From Pseudomonas sp. FP453 (GTDB lineage Bacteria; Pseudomonadota; Gammaproteobacteria; Pseudomonadales; Pseudomonadaceae), in contig NZ_CP117435.1 of assembly GCF_030687495.1 (NCBI RefSeq), forward strand, positions 3,600,501 to 3,664,500: a stretch of DNA of 64,000 nucleotides, given 5' to 3'. Positions 26,301 through 34,458 of this stretch are shown piece after piece. Within the stretch, counting starts at the first letter, position 1, and each line of letters opens with the position of its first letter. Made by a program: the position numbers and the translations under genes. The notes below the pieces were generated by a model. That model did not search any database, was not told where the DNA came from, and worked only from the letters and a program-made list of their open reading frames with translations.

Positions 26301-26997
26301 CAGCCAACTGCACGTTGTTCAGGTAGTTCTTGTTGATCAGGTACTGGGCGCTGATGGAGTCGCCCAGGTACACGTCGGCATTGCCGAACGCCACCGCACC
26401 AATCGCGCTCAAGGTCGAGGGGTAGAGCTGCAACGTGGCCTGGGGGTAGAACGCCTGCACCGCATCCGGTGGCAGGTAGTGGTAGAGCATGGCGATTTTC
26501 TTGCCCGCCAGGTCCGGCGCCAGCACCTGGCTCTTGGCGACCTGGGTGACCAGGGTCGGCTGGTCTTCGGCGTAGGCCGTGGACATCAGCAGGTCGTGAT
26601 CTGCCTGTTCAAAGCCGTTGGCGGTGCCGAGAAAATCCACCGCGCCTTGCTTGAGGGCGTCGATCACGTCCGCACGGGAGGCATAACGGCGTACTTCCAC
26701 CGGCGTGCGCAACAGCTCGCTGAGGAGCTTTGCGTAGTCGGCGGTGAGGCCTTCGTAATCTCGGCCGTTGGTGGTCATGCCGAAGGGCGAATAATCCGGC
26801 GCCGACGCCCCCAGCACCAACACGCGTTTACTGCGTAGCCAGCCCCAGTCCTGCTCCGACAGTGACACGGCGTATTCCGAGACATGGGAACGCCCGAGCA
26901 CCTGATAGGTCTCGGCAGGCGCAGCCGCCAGGGCAGCCCCGTTCAGGCAGCCCGCCAGCAGCGCACCCAGCAGCCATTTATGCAGGAGAGTGTTCAT
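23389..26997 (-). CDS. BvgS/RocS-like hybrid sensor histidine kinase
   Basis: 1202 residues. Signal peptide 1-25, two periplasmic venus-flytrap domains (SBP_bac_3, about 55-280 and 295-530), one transmembrane helix near 545-565, PAS (about 590-700), HisKA with FLATMSHEIRTPMNAIIGML, HATPase with DSGSGIS and GGSGLGLMI, a receiver with VVITDCNMPLMNGYALA, and a C-terminal Hpt domain with His1147 (LAHRVKGGAR). This is the unorthodox His-Asp-His relay of BvgS and RocS. The start is one base before the end coordinate of the response-regulator gene, so the pair is co-translated. Ligands of the flytrap domains are unknown; such domains sense amino acids or nicotinate-like compounds in relatives. Confidence 0.95.
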   Translation of the reverse strand: MNTLLHKWLLGALLAGCLNGAALAAAPAETYQVLGRSHVSEYAVSLSEQDWGWLRSKRVLVLGASAPDYSPFGMTTNGRDYEGLTADYAKLLSELLRTPVEVRRYASRADVIDALKQGAVDFLGTANGFEQADHDLLMSTAYAEDQPTLVTQVAKSQVLAPDLAGKKIAMLYHYLPPDAVQAFYPQATLQLYPSTLSAIGAVAFGNADVYLGDSISAQYLINKNYLNNVQLADFSQMEVSNFSFAFAQANARLLHIINSALAAIPQGERMTILRRWSAGGGSMPGRIALHFSASEQRWMAAHPRLKVAIDDSFVPFSFFNEDGEFRGISADVLAKVALRTGLKFDVVRTQSVADLIEQIRTEEADLLITLTPSAARESHLRFTRPYLSSPYVLISRSGPNSPATLDDMAGKRLAIITGNPVRDQLLEAFPNIALVNAESAQEAMAMVADGRADGAVNSLITARYMISRQYRDRLRITATVGTESARVAFATSRGALELYSILEKALLSIPPEEMDEVTNRWRNEIAVDDSYWLRNRTLILQGFVVAGALLLVALGWIAYLRRLMRQRTQAQIALNDQMEFMRVLIDGTPHPIYVRDREGRLRICNSGYLHVFGVERDAVLGKTVVEGVLKDADEAAAYHADYLQVMEEGVPRVQDRRLTMGADSVLTIYHWMLPYRGSDGEVSGMIGGWIDISERQHLLLALHDDAKDGADAANRAKTTFLATMSHEIRTPMNAIIGMLELALKKADQGVTDRLSIEVASGAARGLLDLIGDILDIARIESGRLSLAPERANLRELVESVARIFEGLARQKQLQLILDLDASVNRQVLVDPLRFKQIASNLLSNAIKFTHSGHVRLRVSAEPGQDDERLALCLRVEDSGSGISSEDQQQLFSPFAQASNHGQSARGGSGLGLMISRTLCEMMGGSLVLNSVLGQGTQVEMRVSLPTLVELDIPPAVAPLQAPASRALKVLVIDDYPANRLLLTQQLHYLGHQVVDAEDGAHGLRAWRAQAFDVVITDCNMPLMNGYALARAIRDEERARGLPAGLILGLTANAQPEEKDRCLAAGMDDCLFKPISLQDLSACLVLPVPGDEGPDDIDLTSLEQLSRGDAASIKSLLQDLAASNEQDMARLMQLFTQHDVSGLADLAHRVKGGARIIKAQRLIQACEALEVACEGLNSALLTEAVDGLQQAMDALEQRLAAYL

Positions 26998-27624
26998 TCA
27001 GACCAGATTGTTGCGCTTGGCGAAATCGGCCAGGTACACCACGGACTTGACCTTGAGCTTCTCGATCAAGCGGGTCTTGTAGGTGCTGATGGTCTTGTTG
27101 CTGAGCAGCATCGCGTCACCGATTTCCTTGTTGCTCAGGCCTTGGGACAGTTGCTGCAGGATGGTCAGTTCACGGTCGGACAGGGTCTGGATCAACTCAA
27201 GGTCAGTGGTTTGCGCATCACTGCGGCGCACCGAACTGTTGGCCAGGTTCGGAAAAAAGGTATAGCCGCCCATCACCGCCTTGATCGCCTTGACCAACTC
27301 GTCGAGGTCATTGGTCTTGGAGATATAACCCGCCGCGCCGGCTTTCATGCAGCGCATGGAATAGAACAGCGGCGACTGCGAGGTCAGCACCAGGATCTTG
27401 CACGACAGGCCCAGGGCGCAGATGCGCGAGATCACTTCCAGGCCGTCCAGCTTGGGCATGGCGATATCCAGCACGATCAGCTCGGGCTCATGCTCGCGGG
27501 CCAATTGCACGGCGTCGGCGCCGTTATCCGCCTCGGCCACGACCTCGAAGCCTTCCTGCTTCAAGAGCATCTTCACGGAGGAACGAATAAACGGATGATC
27601 GTCCACGACTAACGCTTTAAACAT
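26998..27624 (-). CDS. BvgA/RocA-like response regulator (NarL/FixJ family)
   Basis: 208 residues: receiver with Asp9/Asp53 (VVDDHPFIR, VLDIAMPKLDG), Thr in LVLTSQ and Lys in AGYISKTND, then a LuxR-type HTH (about 140-200: LSDRELTILQQLSQGLSNKEIG). Chosen start ATG 27624; the upstream in-frame codons lie beyond the usual MFKALVVDDH start. It immediately precedes the hybrid kinase, its presumed phosphodonor. By analogy with RocA1/BvgA it should activate surface-structure genes; targets here are not known. Confidence 0.92.
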   Translation of the reverse strand: MFKALVVDDHPFIRSSVKMLLKQEGFEVVAEADNGADAVQLAREHEPELIVLDIAMPKLDGLEVISRICALGLSCKILVLTSQSPLFYSMRCMKAGAAGYISKTNDLDELVKAIKAVMGGYTFFPNLANSSVRRSDAQTTDLELIQTLSDRELTILQQLSQGLSNKEIGDAMLLSNKTISTYKTRLIEKLKVKSVVYLADFAKRNNLV

Positions 27625-27687
27625 AACAACCCCTGTGCGACATGCCGGCTCAAAATACACGAGCGCGACCTGAGTGTAGGAAATATC

Positions 27688-28473
27688 TCAAAACTTTGAG
27701 AGGCCGGTCCCATGCGCTTCCAGCCAGGGCAACAAGTGGTGCCCCGCCATGGGCCGAGCCAGGTAAAAACCCTGGCCCAGTTCACAACCCAGGGCCAGCA
27801 CACCATCACGGATAGGCGCGGTGCTGATCCCTTCGATCACCAGGCTCATGCCCAGCACATTGGCCAGCGCCCGGGTGCTTTTGATCATGCTGGGGTTGTG
27901 GCGCACGAAACCGCCATCCAGCTTGAGTTGGTTGAACGGCAGTTGGCACAGCAGCTTGAGGGAGGAAAAGCCGTTGGCGAAGTCATCGATCGACAAACCA
28001 CAGCCCAGCACACGCAGACGCAGCAGGTTCTCCTGCACGGCCGGCGCACTGTTGAGCAGGCCGTTTTCGGCCAACTCGAAGCGCAGCACGGAACCGCTGA
28101 ACCCATGACGGCCCAAGGCCCACTGGATATGTGCGACCAGACTGCCGCCGAGCAATTGCGAGGCATGCAGGTTGAACGCCAGCTCCAGTGGCACCTGTTG
28201 CCGGCGCAGGATGCCCAGCAGGCTGAGGCCCTGTTCCAGCAGTTGCTTGAACATGTCGTCGATCAGGTCGTAGGCCAACACGGCGGCCAGGAAGTCTTCG
28301 GGCAACAACACGCCGCGGGCCGGGTGCTCCCAGCGCACCAAGGCTTCCGCACCGGCCAGTTGCCCGGTGCGGATCACGAATTTGGGCTGGAACCACGCAC
28401 GGAATTCGCCCAGGGCCAGGCCGCGCTGGATCTCCAGCTCACTGGGCAGGGGTTTGACGCGGGGAGAGGCCAT
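27688..28473 (-). CDS. stand-alone EAL-domain protein with altered motifs
   Basis: 261 residues, essentially one EAL domain (15-255) without receiver or membrane part. EAL is intact (GAEALVRWEHP), as are FNLHASQL, SIDDF and KLDGGFV. Differences from the consensus: DDFANGFSS for DDFGxGxSS, ELAENG for ELTE(S/N), and EGISTA for EGVETA. Activity may be weak; a c-di-GMP-binding role is possible. Upstream of, and on the same strand as, the response regulator (63 bases), suggesting it belongs to the Roc-like locus. It resembles the EAL part of the neighbouring receiver-EAL protein, so the two may be duplicates. ATG 28473. Confidence 0.85.
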   Translation of the reverse strand: MASPRVKPLPSELEIQRGLALGEFRAWFQPKFVIRTGQLAGAEALVRWEHPARGVLLPEDFLAAVLAYDLIDDMFKQLLEQGLSLLGILRRQQVPLELAFNLHASQLLGGSLVAHIQWALGRHGFSGSVLRFELAENGLLNSAPAVQENLLRLRVLGCGLSIDDFANGFSSLKLLCQLPFNQLKLDGGFVRHNPSMIKSTRALANVLGMSLVIEGISTAPIRDGVLALGCELGQGFYLARPMAGHHLLPWLEAHGTGLSKF

Positions 28474-28579
28474 GCTTACCAACCACTTTGCGGGTGCGAT
28501 GGGGCGGATAGTGGCCTGGAATCAGCTGAATCTATAAGGGAAGCGTCCTGCCGATGCGTAGGACATTTCCCACAAGCAA

Positions 28580-29578
28580 TTAAGGGTCAACCTGCTCCAT
28601 CAGCTCTGCCACCGACTCGGGCCGTTGCGCATAGCGCTGGGCCAGCGCCGCGCAGACCATCAGCTGGATCTGGTGAAACAGCATCAGCGGCAGGATCAGC
28701 ACGCCCATGGTTGCCCCGGCGAACAGCACCTGGGCCATCGGTACGCCCGTCGCCAGGCTTTTCTTCGAGCCGCAGAACAGGATGGTGATGCGGTCTTCCT
28801 GGTTAAAGCCGAACGCCTTGGCCAATACCGTCGACGCCACCAGTACCAAGGCCAGCAACACACAGCACGCCACCACCAGGCCGCCCAGTTCCCACAGCGG
28901 GATCTTGTGCCAGATGCCTTCATTGACCGCTTCGCTGAACGCGCCGTAGACCACCAGCAGGATCGAGCCTTGATCGACGAATTTCAGCCAGGACTTGTTG
29001 CGCCCCACCCACGCGCCAATCCAGCGCCGGGCGATCTGCCCGGCAATAAACGGCAGCAGCAGTTGCACGCTGATCTTGAGGATCGCGTCGAGGGTGTTAC
29101 TGCCTTCGCCGTGCACGTTGAGCAACAGCGTCACCAACAGCGGCGTGAGGAAGATGCCAAACAGGCTCGACGCCGCCGCGCTGCAAATCGCCGCCGGGAT
29201 ATTGCCCCGCGCCAGCGAGGTAAAGGCAATCGCCGACTGCACCGTGGCCGGCAAGGCGCAGAGGTACAGCATGCCCATGTACAGGTCTTTGCCGATCAGC
29301 GGCGACAGCAGCGGCTTGAGCGCCAGGCCCAGCAACGGGAACAGCACGAAGGTCAGGCTGAACACCAACAGGTGCAGGCGCCAGTGGCCGGCACCGGCGA
29401 TGATGGCCTGGTTCGACAGCTTGGCGCCGTGCAAGAAAAACAGTAGCGCGATGGCCAGGTTGGTGACCCAGCCAAAGGCCACGGCGGTCTGGCCGCTGGC
29501 GGGCAACAGCGAGGCGAGGATCACCGTGGCGATCAGGGTCAGGGTGAAGTTGTCGGGGAGAAAGCGCGGACGGGTCAT
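28580..29578 (-). CDS. bile acid:sodium symporter-like transporter (SBF-like, YfeH type)
   Basis: 332-residue polytopic membrane protein with about ten hydrophobic helices, of the SBF-like family (PF13593, E. coli YfeH). Features: HGAKLSNQAIIAGAGHWRLHL, LPATVQSAIAFTSLARGNIPAAICSAAASSLFGIFLTP split across helices, and CGSKKSLATGVPMAQ. YfeH substrates are unknown; relatives move organic anions with sodium. ATG 29578 is divergent from an AraC gene across 74 bases, so that regulator probably controls it. Confidence 0.88.
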   Translation of the reverse strand: MTRPRFLPDNFTLTLIATVILASLLPASGQTAVAFGWVTNLAIALLFFLHGAKLSNQAIIAGAGHWRLHLLVFSLTFVLFPLLGLALKPLLSPLIGKDLYMGMLYLCALPATVQSAIAFTSLARGNIPAAICSAAASSLFGIFLTPLLVTLLLNVHGEGSNTLDAILKISVQLLLPFIAGQIARRWIGAWVGRNKSWLKFVDQGSILLVVYGAFSEAVNEGIWHKIPLWELGGLVVACCVLLALVLVASTVLAKAFGFNQEDRITILFCGSKKSLATGVPMAQVLFAGATMGVLILPLMLFHQIQLMVCAALAQRYAQRPESVAELMEQVDP

Positions 29579-29652
29579 AAGTGAGTTCTTCCGGGGGTTG
29601 CCAAGAGCGTCTCGGCGACTCTAACGTAACGGCTTGTTACCGACTAACGCCA

Positions 29653-30453
29653 ATGAGCCAACAAATGCCGCCTAAAGGACATGACAAAACCGTGCGCCGC
29701 AGCGTGCCCGGGCTTTCCAGCTTGCCGAGGCCGGTGTATGGGCGCACCGAATCATTGCCCAATCGCGCCTTGACCCGCCGCCACAGTCACCCGTGGGTGC
29801 AATTGTCGTACGCGATTTCCGGGGTGCTGGAGATTCAGACCAGCGTTGGCCGTTTTGTCGCGCCGCCGCAACGCGCCGTGTGGATTCCGGCGGGCATGCC
29901 CCACCGCGTGTTCAGCTCGCCACGCACCGAGATGCGCAGCCTGTACCTCGATTGCAGCGTGACCACCTGGGCGGACGCGCGTTGCCACGTGCTGGAAGTG
30001 AGCAGTCTGCTGCGCGAATTGATCCGCAGCTTCAGCGAACTGCCGGTGGCCTATGTTGAGGACGGCGCGGACGGGCGCCTGGCCCAGGTGCTGCTGGACC
30101 AGTTGGCCGCAGCGCCCCAGGTGGACTTGATGCTGCCGTTGCCCATGGACCCGCGTTTGCGCCAGATCTACCGCAGCCTGAACCTGCACCCGGAGCAGCA
30201 GACCACCCTGGGGGACTGGAGCCGCAAATTGGCCGTAAGTGAAAAGACCCTGAGCCGCCTGTTCTTGAGCGACACAGGGCTGACCTTCCGCGCCTGGCGC
30301 CAGCGCTTGCGCCTGCTCACCGCCCTGCCCGCCCTGGAGCAAGGCGAGCGCGTGACGGATGTGGCGTTGGGGTGTGGGTATGAATCGACCTCGGCGTTTA
30401 TCAATGCGTTTCGCCAGCAGTTTGAGGCGACGCCGGGGGAGTTTTTTCGCTGA
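29653..30453 (+). CDS. AraC-family regulator with cupin domain
   Basis: 266 residues: N-terminal cupin (about 30-115; RRHSHPWVQLSYAISGVLEI, WIPAGMPHRV) and C-terminal AraC HTH pair (about 170-265; GDWSRKLAVSEKTLSRLFL, VTDVALGCGYESTSAFINAF). Start ATG 29653 (MSQQMPPKGHDK); a longer frame extends into the divergent promoter. Divergently placed with the SBF-like transporter, a common arrangement for cupin-AraC activators or repressors of efflux genes, so local control is likely. Confidence 0.88.
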   Translation: MSQQMPPKGHDKTVRRSVPGLSSLPRPVYGRTESLPNRALTRRHSHPWVQLSYAISGVLEIQTSVGRFVAPPQRAVWIPAGMPHRVFSSPRTEMRSLYLDCSVTTWADARCHVLEVSSLLRELIRSFSELPVAYVEDGADGRLAQVLLDQLAAAPQVDLMLPLPMDPRLRQIYRSLNLHPEQQTTLGDWSRKLAVSEKTLSRLFLSDTGLTFRAWRQRLRLLTALPALEQGERVTDVALGCGYESTSAFINAFRQQFEATPGEFFR

Positions 30454-30476
30454 CTTACAGGTGTAGGTGATGCAAA

Positions 30477-30653
30477 TGTGGGAGCGGGCTTGTGTGGGAG
30501 CGGGCTTGCTCGCGAATGCGGTGGGTCAGTTGGAACATCTTTGGCTGACACACCGCTTTCGCAGGCAAGCCAGCTCCCACAGGGGATTGGGTTTCCACTT
30601 CGGATCAGGTTTACACCGATCAAACTGTGGGAGCTGGCTTGCCAGCTCCCACA
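30477..30653. repeat. REP cluster with perfect hairpin
   Basis: Several REP motifs. The last forms a perfect 18-base-pair stem with a 2-base loop (arms 30621-30638 and 30641-30658, containing GTGGGAGCTGGC and complement). It occupies the gap between the convergent AraC and carbamoylase genes and may act as an end structure for both transcripts, though no T-run follows. Confidence 0.85.
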
Positions 30654-30673
30654 GTTTGATTTGTATGTGTCTG

Positions 30674-31909
30674 TTAGATATGGGCCTTGGCCAGGATCGC
30701 CTGGAGCAACACATCCGCCCCCGCCGTCGACCATTCAGGCGAAATTTCCTCCGCCTCGTTATGGCTCAACCCATCCACACACGGCACAAAGATCATCGCG
30801 GTCGGCGCTACCTGGTTGAGGTAGCAGGCATCATGCCCCGCGCCGGAAATCATTGGCCGATGGCTGTAACCCAACGCCTCGGCAGACGCTCGCACCACCT
30901 CCACGCAATCAGCGTCAAACGCAATCGGCGCGTACTGGAAGATCTGCTGCACGCTGTGTTGCAAGCCAATCCCCTCGGCGATCTGCGCCACCGCTTCGCG
31001 CAGTTGCTGGTCCTGGCGCGCCAGCACGGTTTCGTCCGGGTGACGGAATTCCACACTGAAAAACACGCGCCCCGGTACGACGTTGCGCGAGTTCGGGAAG
31101 ATATTCGCCATGCCCACCGTGGCACGCCCTTCGGCGCCTTGTTCCAGGCCCAGGCCGTTGACCGCCTCGACCACGCGGGCGAAGCCAAGCAAGGCGTCCA
31201 GGCGATGGTCCATCGGCGTGGTGCCGGCGTGGGCGCTGCGCCCCTTTAGTTCGACTTCATACCAGCGCTGGCCCTGTGCGCCGGTGACCACGCCGATGGT
31301 GATGCCTTGCGCTTCAAGGATCGGGCCTTGCTCGATGTGCAGCTCAAACGCCGCATGCACCGCCTGGCCGCCCACCGGGTGCGGGCCGGCATAACCGATC
31401 TGCTGCAACGCCTGACCAATGCTCACGCCGTTCTTGTCTGCGCGGGACAGGCCATATTCCAGGTCAAACACCCCGGCGTAGACCCCCGACGAAATCATCG
31501 CCGGGGCAAAGCGCGAGCCCTCTTCGTTGGTCCAGTTGACCACCTCGATCGGCCGGTCGGTCTCGATGCCGAGGTCGTTCAAGGTGCGCAGCACTTCCAG
31601 CCCGGCGAGCACGCCGTAGATGCCGTCGTACTTGCCGCCAAAGGGCTGGGAGTCGCCATGGGAGCCGGTCAGCACCGGCGCCAGGTGATCAAGACGCCCG
31701 GCGCGACGGGCGAAGATATTGCCCATGGCGTCCACGCGAATGCTGCAGCCGGCCGCCGTGCACCACTGCACGAACAGGTCGCGGCCGCGACGGTCTTCCT
31801 CGGTCAGCGCCAGGCGCGAGACACCGCCTTTTTCGGTGGCGCCGATCTGCGCCATCTCCATCAGCGCGTCCCACAAACGCTCGCCGTTGACACGTGCCAG
31901 ATTATTCAT
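30674..31909 (-). CDS. atcC: Zn-dependent N-carbamoyl-L-amino acid amidohydrolase (probable N-carbamoyl-cysteine hydrolase)
   Basis: 411-residue M20-family hydrolase of the hydantoinase/carbamoylase group. Metal- and substrate-site motifs: GSHGDSQPFGGKYDG, NEEGSRFAPAM, HIEQGP, SAHAGTTPMD, PNSRNVVPG and GAGHDACYL. It removes a carbamoyl group from an amino acid. The gene overlaps the ATC-hydrolase-family gene by eight bases. In Pseudomonas sp. BS the AtcB-AtcC pair converts 2-amino-thiazoline-4-carboxylate via N-carbamoyl-cysteine to cysteine; the same pairing here suggests that role. Allantoate or ureidopropionate use cannot be excluded. ATG 31909 was chosen; 31936 is an alternative. Confidence 0.8.
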   Translation of the reverse strand: MNNLARVNGERLWDALMEMAQIGATEKGGVSRLALTEEDRRGRDLFVQWCTAAGCSIRVDAMGNIFARRAGRLDHLAPVLTGSHGDSQPFGGKYDGIYGVLAGLEVLRTLNDLGIETDRPIEVVNWTNEEGSRFAPAMISSGVYAGVFDLEYGLSRADKNGVSIGQALQQIGYAGPHPVGGQAVHAAFELHIEQGPILEAQGITIGVVTGAQGQRWYEVELKGRSAHAGTTPMDHRLDALLGFARVVEAVNGLGLEQGAEGRATVGMANIFPNSRNVVPGRVFFSVEFRHPDETVLARQDQQLREAVAQIAEGIGLQHSVQQIFQYAPIAFDADCVEVVRASAEALGYSHRPMISGAGHDACYLNQVAPTAMIFVPCVDGLSHNEAEEISPEWSTAGADVLLQAILAKAHI

Positions 31910-32381
31910 GGGGTTTGGCCCGGTAGCGGAAATCACAGCGATGGTCGCCGCCCATGATGGTCTGGGTGCGGGTCAGCTCGATGTCGGGGTTGTAGCCGAC
32001 GATAAACAGCTCGTCGCGGTTGCACGACAGCAAGTGGCCGATCTCGCCCAGGCCCATTTCGGTGTACATCTCGGCGTAGCGGCAGCGCTTGACGTCGTAG
32101 TCGTAGTGCTCGGCATCGCTGGCGATGATCTCGACCTTCAGCGCGTCGTCTTTTTCCCAGAGCACTTGCAGTTCGACAAAGCTCTTGAGGTCGGCGCGCT
32201 CTTCCAGCGACGCAAAATGCTTGCCCGCCTGGATCGCCGCATTGCCCACCGCTTCGCCGATCACGGCAGCGGCAAAGTCCTTGCCCTGCTCGCGCTTGAG
32301 AATCTCGTAGATCGGCTTGATGATTTCGGCCTCGATCCGCCGCCGGGCAAGAATGCCCAGTTCACCTTCCAGTTTGCTCAT
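31902..32381 (-). CDS. atcB: L-2-amino-thiazoline-4-carboxylic acid hydrolase family protein
   Basis: 159-residue protein of the ATC-hydrolase family (PF14196), which opens the thiazoline ring to N-carbamoyl-L-cysteine. Supporting stretches: EAVGNAAIQAGKHFASLEER, KRCRYAEMYTEMGLGEIGHLLSC and CDFRYR, the Cys/His-containing core of the family. ATG 32381 has a strong AGGAGGA-like ribosome site (GGAGGAGAG). It sits between the carbamoylase (8-base overlap) and, after a REP, the ABC binding protein. Family recognised with fair certainty; the exact substrate is inferred from the pairing. Confidence 0.78.
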   Translation of the reverse strand: MSKLEGELGILARRRIEAEIIKPIYEILKREQGKDFAAAVIGEAVGNAAIQAGKHFASLEERADLKSFVELQVLWEKDDALKVEIIASDAEHYDYDVKRCRYAEMYTEMGLGEIGHLLSCNRDELFIVGYNPDIELTRTQTIMGGDHRCDFRYRAKPHE

Positions 32382-32420
32382 TTCATCTCTCCTCCAATCC
32401 AACGTGTGCACACCGTCAAA

Positions 32421-32525
32421 TGTGGGAGCTGGCTTGCCTGCGATGGCGGTGTCCCAGCCGGCAAATCATTGGCCGGTATACCGCCATCGCAGGCAAGCCA
32501 GCTCCCACACAAGCCAGCTCCCACA
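32421..32525. repeat. REP doublet within the operon
   Basis: Inverted REP motifs (with an extra half copy at the right) between the transporter part and the hydrolase part of the operon. Intra-operonic REPs often mark differential mRNA stability. Confidence 0.85.
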
Positions 32526-32535
32526 GTCGATCCAG

Positions 32536-33675
32536 TTATTTACCGCCTGCGACGCTTACGGGCTGCCATTGGTTGGCCTTGACCTGGTACACGGTGAACG
32601 ACGGCTTCTTCAAGTTACCTTGCGCATCAAACGCGATAGTCCCCGTCACACCCGCGTAGCTGATGGCACGCAGCACCGGCAGGTATTTCTGCGGATCAAC
32701 CGAATCGGCCTTCTCGATAGCCGCGACCAGCACGCCAACGCCGTCATAGGCAAACGGCGCGTGCAGTTCGATGTTGGTCTTGTAGCGCTCTTTGTAAGCT
32801 TGCTCGAACGCCTTGCCACCCGGCATCTGCGCTATCGCCAGGCCCGGCTCCAGGGCAATCACGCCCTCGCCTTCGTTCTGCGCCAACTCCAAGAAGGTCT
32901 GGCTGACAAAACCACCGGCGCCCATCAGCGGTGCCTTGATCCCCAGTTGCTTGATGCGCCGCGCCAGCGGTGCGGCCTGGGCGTCGACGCCGCCAAAGAA
33001 GATCAGGTCCGGGTTCTGGCTGCGGATGTTGGTGAGCACGGCGCTGAAGTCGATGGTCTTGTCGTCCACGTATTCACGACCGACGACTGTCGCGCCACCG
33101 GCTTCGATGGCTTTGACGAACTGGTCCGCCAGGCCCTGGCCGAACGCGGTGCGGTCGTCGATCACGGCGATGCGCTTGGCTTTCAGCGTGTTCAACGCGT
33201 AATCGCCGGCGACCTGACCGCCATCGTCGTCATGGCCCATGATGCGGAAACTGGTGTCGAAACCCTGCTGGGTGTAGGCGTGGCCGGTGGCAACCGGTGC
33301 GACCTGGGCAATCCCGGCGTCGTGGTAGACCCGCGCGGCCGGGATGCTGGTGCCGGTGTTCCAGTGGCCAACCACGCCGACCACCCCTTCATCTACCAGG
33401 CGCTGGGCCACGGTGACGGCTGTGCGCGGGTCGGACTGGTCGTCCTCGGAGACCAGCTTGAAGGTCACGGCTTCGCCGTTGATCTTCGGGTGCTTGGCGT
33501 TGGCCTGGTCGATGGCCAGTTTGGCGCCGTTTTCCAGGTCTTTGCCGATGCGTGCGGACGGGCCGGTCAGCGGGCCAGCCAGGCCGATCAGCACGGTCTG
33601 GTCGGCCTGGGCCATGGCGCTGGCGAGACTGCTCAGGGCCAGGCCGATCAATGCGGTGTTCTTCAAAATACTCAT
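32536..33675 (-). CDS. branched-chain amino acid-type ABC substrate-binding protein
   Basis: 379-residue periplasmic binding protein (LivJ/LivK type, Peripla_BP_6). Signal peptide 1-24 (ending AMAQA), then VLIGLAGPLTGPSARIGKDL, GVVGHWNTGTSIPAARVY, FRIMGHDDDGGQVAGDYA and DLIFFGGVDAQAAPLARRI. It should capture the amino-acid-like substrate for the LivFGMH-type complex encoded just upstream in the same transcript. The adjoining hydrolases suggest the ligand is a thiazoline carboxylate, N-carbamoyl amino acid or similar rather than leucine. Residues discriminating ligand cannot be read from sequence alone. Confidence 0.9.
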   Translation of the reverse strand: MSILKNTALIGLALSSLASAMAQADQTVLIGLAGPLTGPSARIGKDLENGAKLAIDQANAKHPKINGEAVTFKLVSEDDQSDPRTAVTVAQRLVDEGVVGVVGHWNTGTSIPAARVYHDAGIAQVAPVATGHAYTQQGFDTSFRIMGHDDDGGQVAGDYALNTLKAKRIAVIDDRTAFGQGLADQFVKAIEAGGATVVGREYVDDKTIDFSAVLTNIRSQNPDLIFFGGVDAQAAPLARRIKQLGIKAPLMGAGGFVSQTFLELAQNEGEGVIALEPGLAIAQMPGGKAFEQAYKERYKTNIELHAPFAYDGVGVLVAAIEKADSVDPQKYLPVLRAISYAGVTGTIAFDAQGNLKKPSFTVYQVKANQWQPVSVAGGK

Positions 33676-33741
33676 CAGTGGTTCCTGCTTCTTTTCGGGC
33701 GGGTCGGAACACGCCGGGCGTCCGGTAGCGTCATGGTTTAG

Positions 33742-34458
33742 TTATTCGCCGAGGTACGCGCTGCGCACCTCGGGGTGTTCAAGCAAATCCTGGGATGGGC
33801 CCGTGAGGCTGATGCGCCCTGTGTCCATCACATAGGCGCGGTCGGTGACTTGCAGCGCCAGCCGCGCGTTCTGTTCCACCAGCAACAGGGTCATACCCTG
33901 GCGGCAGACGTCGTCGATCACCTGGAAAATCTTCTCCACCATGATCGGCGCCAGGCCCATGGACGGCTCATCGAGGATCAGCAAGCGCGGGCGCGACAAC
34001 AACGCACGGGCCAGGGCGAGCATCTGTTGCTCGCCACCCGAGAGCAGGCCGGCGGATTGCTGCAGGCGTTCTTCCAGGCGGGGGAAGTGTTCGAACAACT
34101 GGCGCATTTCGCGCTGCACCTGCGCGTTGTCGCGGCGCAAAAATGCGCCGGCCTGCAGGTTTTCCAGCACGCTCATGCGCGCGAAAATCCCGCGGCCTTC
34201 GGGGACCATCGCGATGCCTTGGCGCAGCAGTTTGTCCGGCGCCTGGCCAAGGATGGAGTGCCCGGCAAAACGGATCTCGCCCTTGGCGGCAGGCAGCAAA
34301 CCGGTGAGCGCCTTGAGGCTGGAGGTCTTGCCCGCGCCGTTGGCGCCGATCAGGGTGACGCGCTCGCCTTCATCGATATGCAGGTCGAGGGCTTTGACGG
34401 CTTCGATGGCGCCGTAGCGCACCTGCAAACCTTCGACGTTCAACAGTGCTTCAGACAT
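33742..34458 (-). CDS. ABC transporter ATP-binding protein, LivF type
   Basis: 238-residue cytoplasmic ATPase: Walker A GANGAGKTS, signature LSGGEQQMLALARAL, Walker B LLILDEPSMGLAP and switch histidine region LLVEQNAR. Size and C-terminal sequence (HPEVRSAYLGE) are typical of LivF. Its start overlaps the end of the LivG-type gene by eight bases. Partner of the LivG-type ATPase in energising the uptake of the hydrolase pathway substrate. Confidence 0.93.
   Translation of the reverse strand: MSEALLNVEGLQVRYGAIEAVKALDLHIDEGERVTLIGANGAGKTSSLKALTGLLPAAKGEIRFAGHSILGQAPDKLLRQGIAMVPEGRGIFARMSVLENLQAGAFLRRDNAQVQREMRQLFEHFPRLEERLQQSAGLLSGGEQQMLALARALLSRPRLLILDEPSMGLAPIMVEKIFQVIDDVCRQGMTLLLVEQNARLALQVTDRAYVMDTGRISLTGPSQDLLEHPEVRSAYLGE

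Noticed and set aside
32317..33741. 474-residue plus-strand frame
   Set aside because: Antisense shadow of the ABC binding protein gene, starting within a neighbouring coding region.
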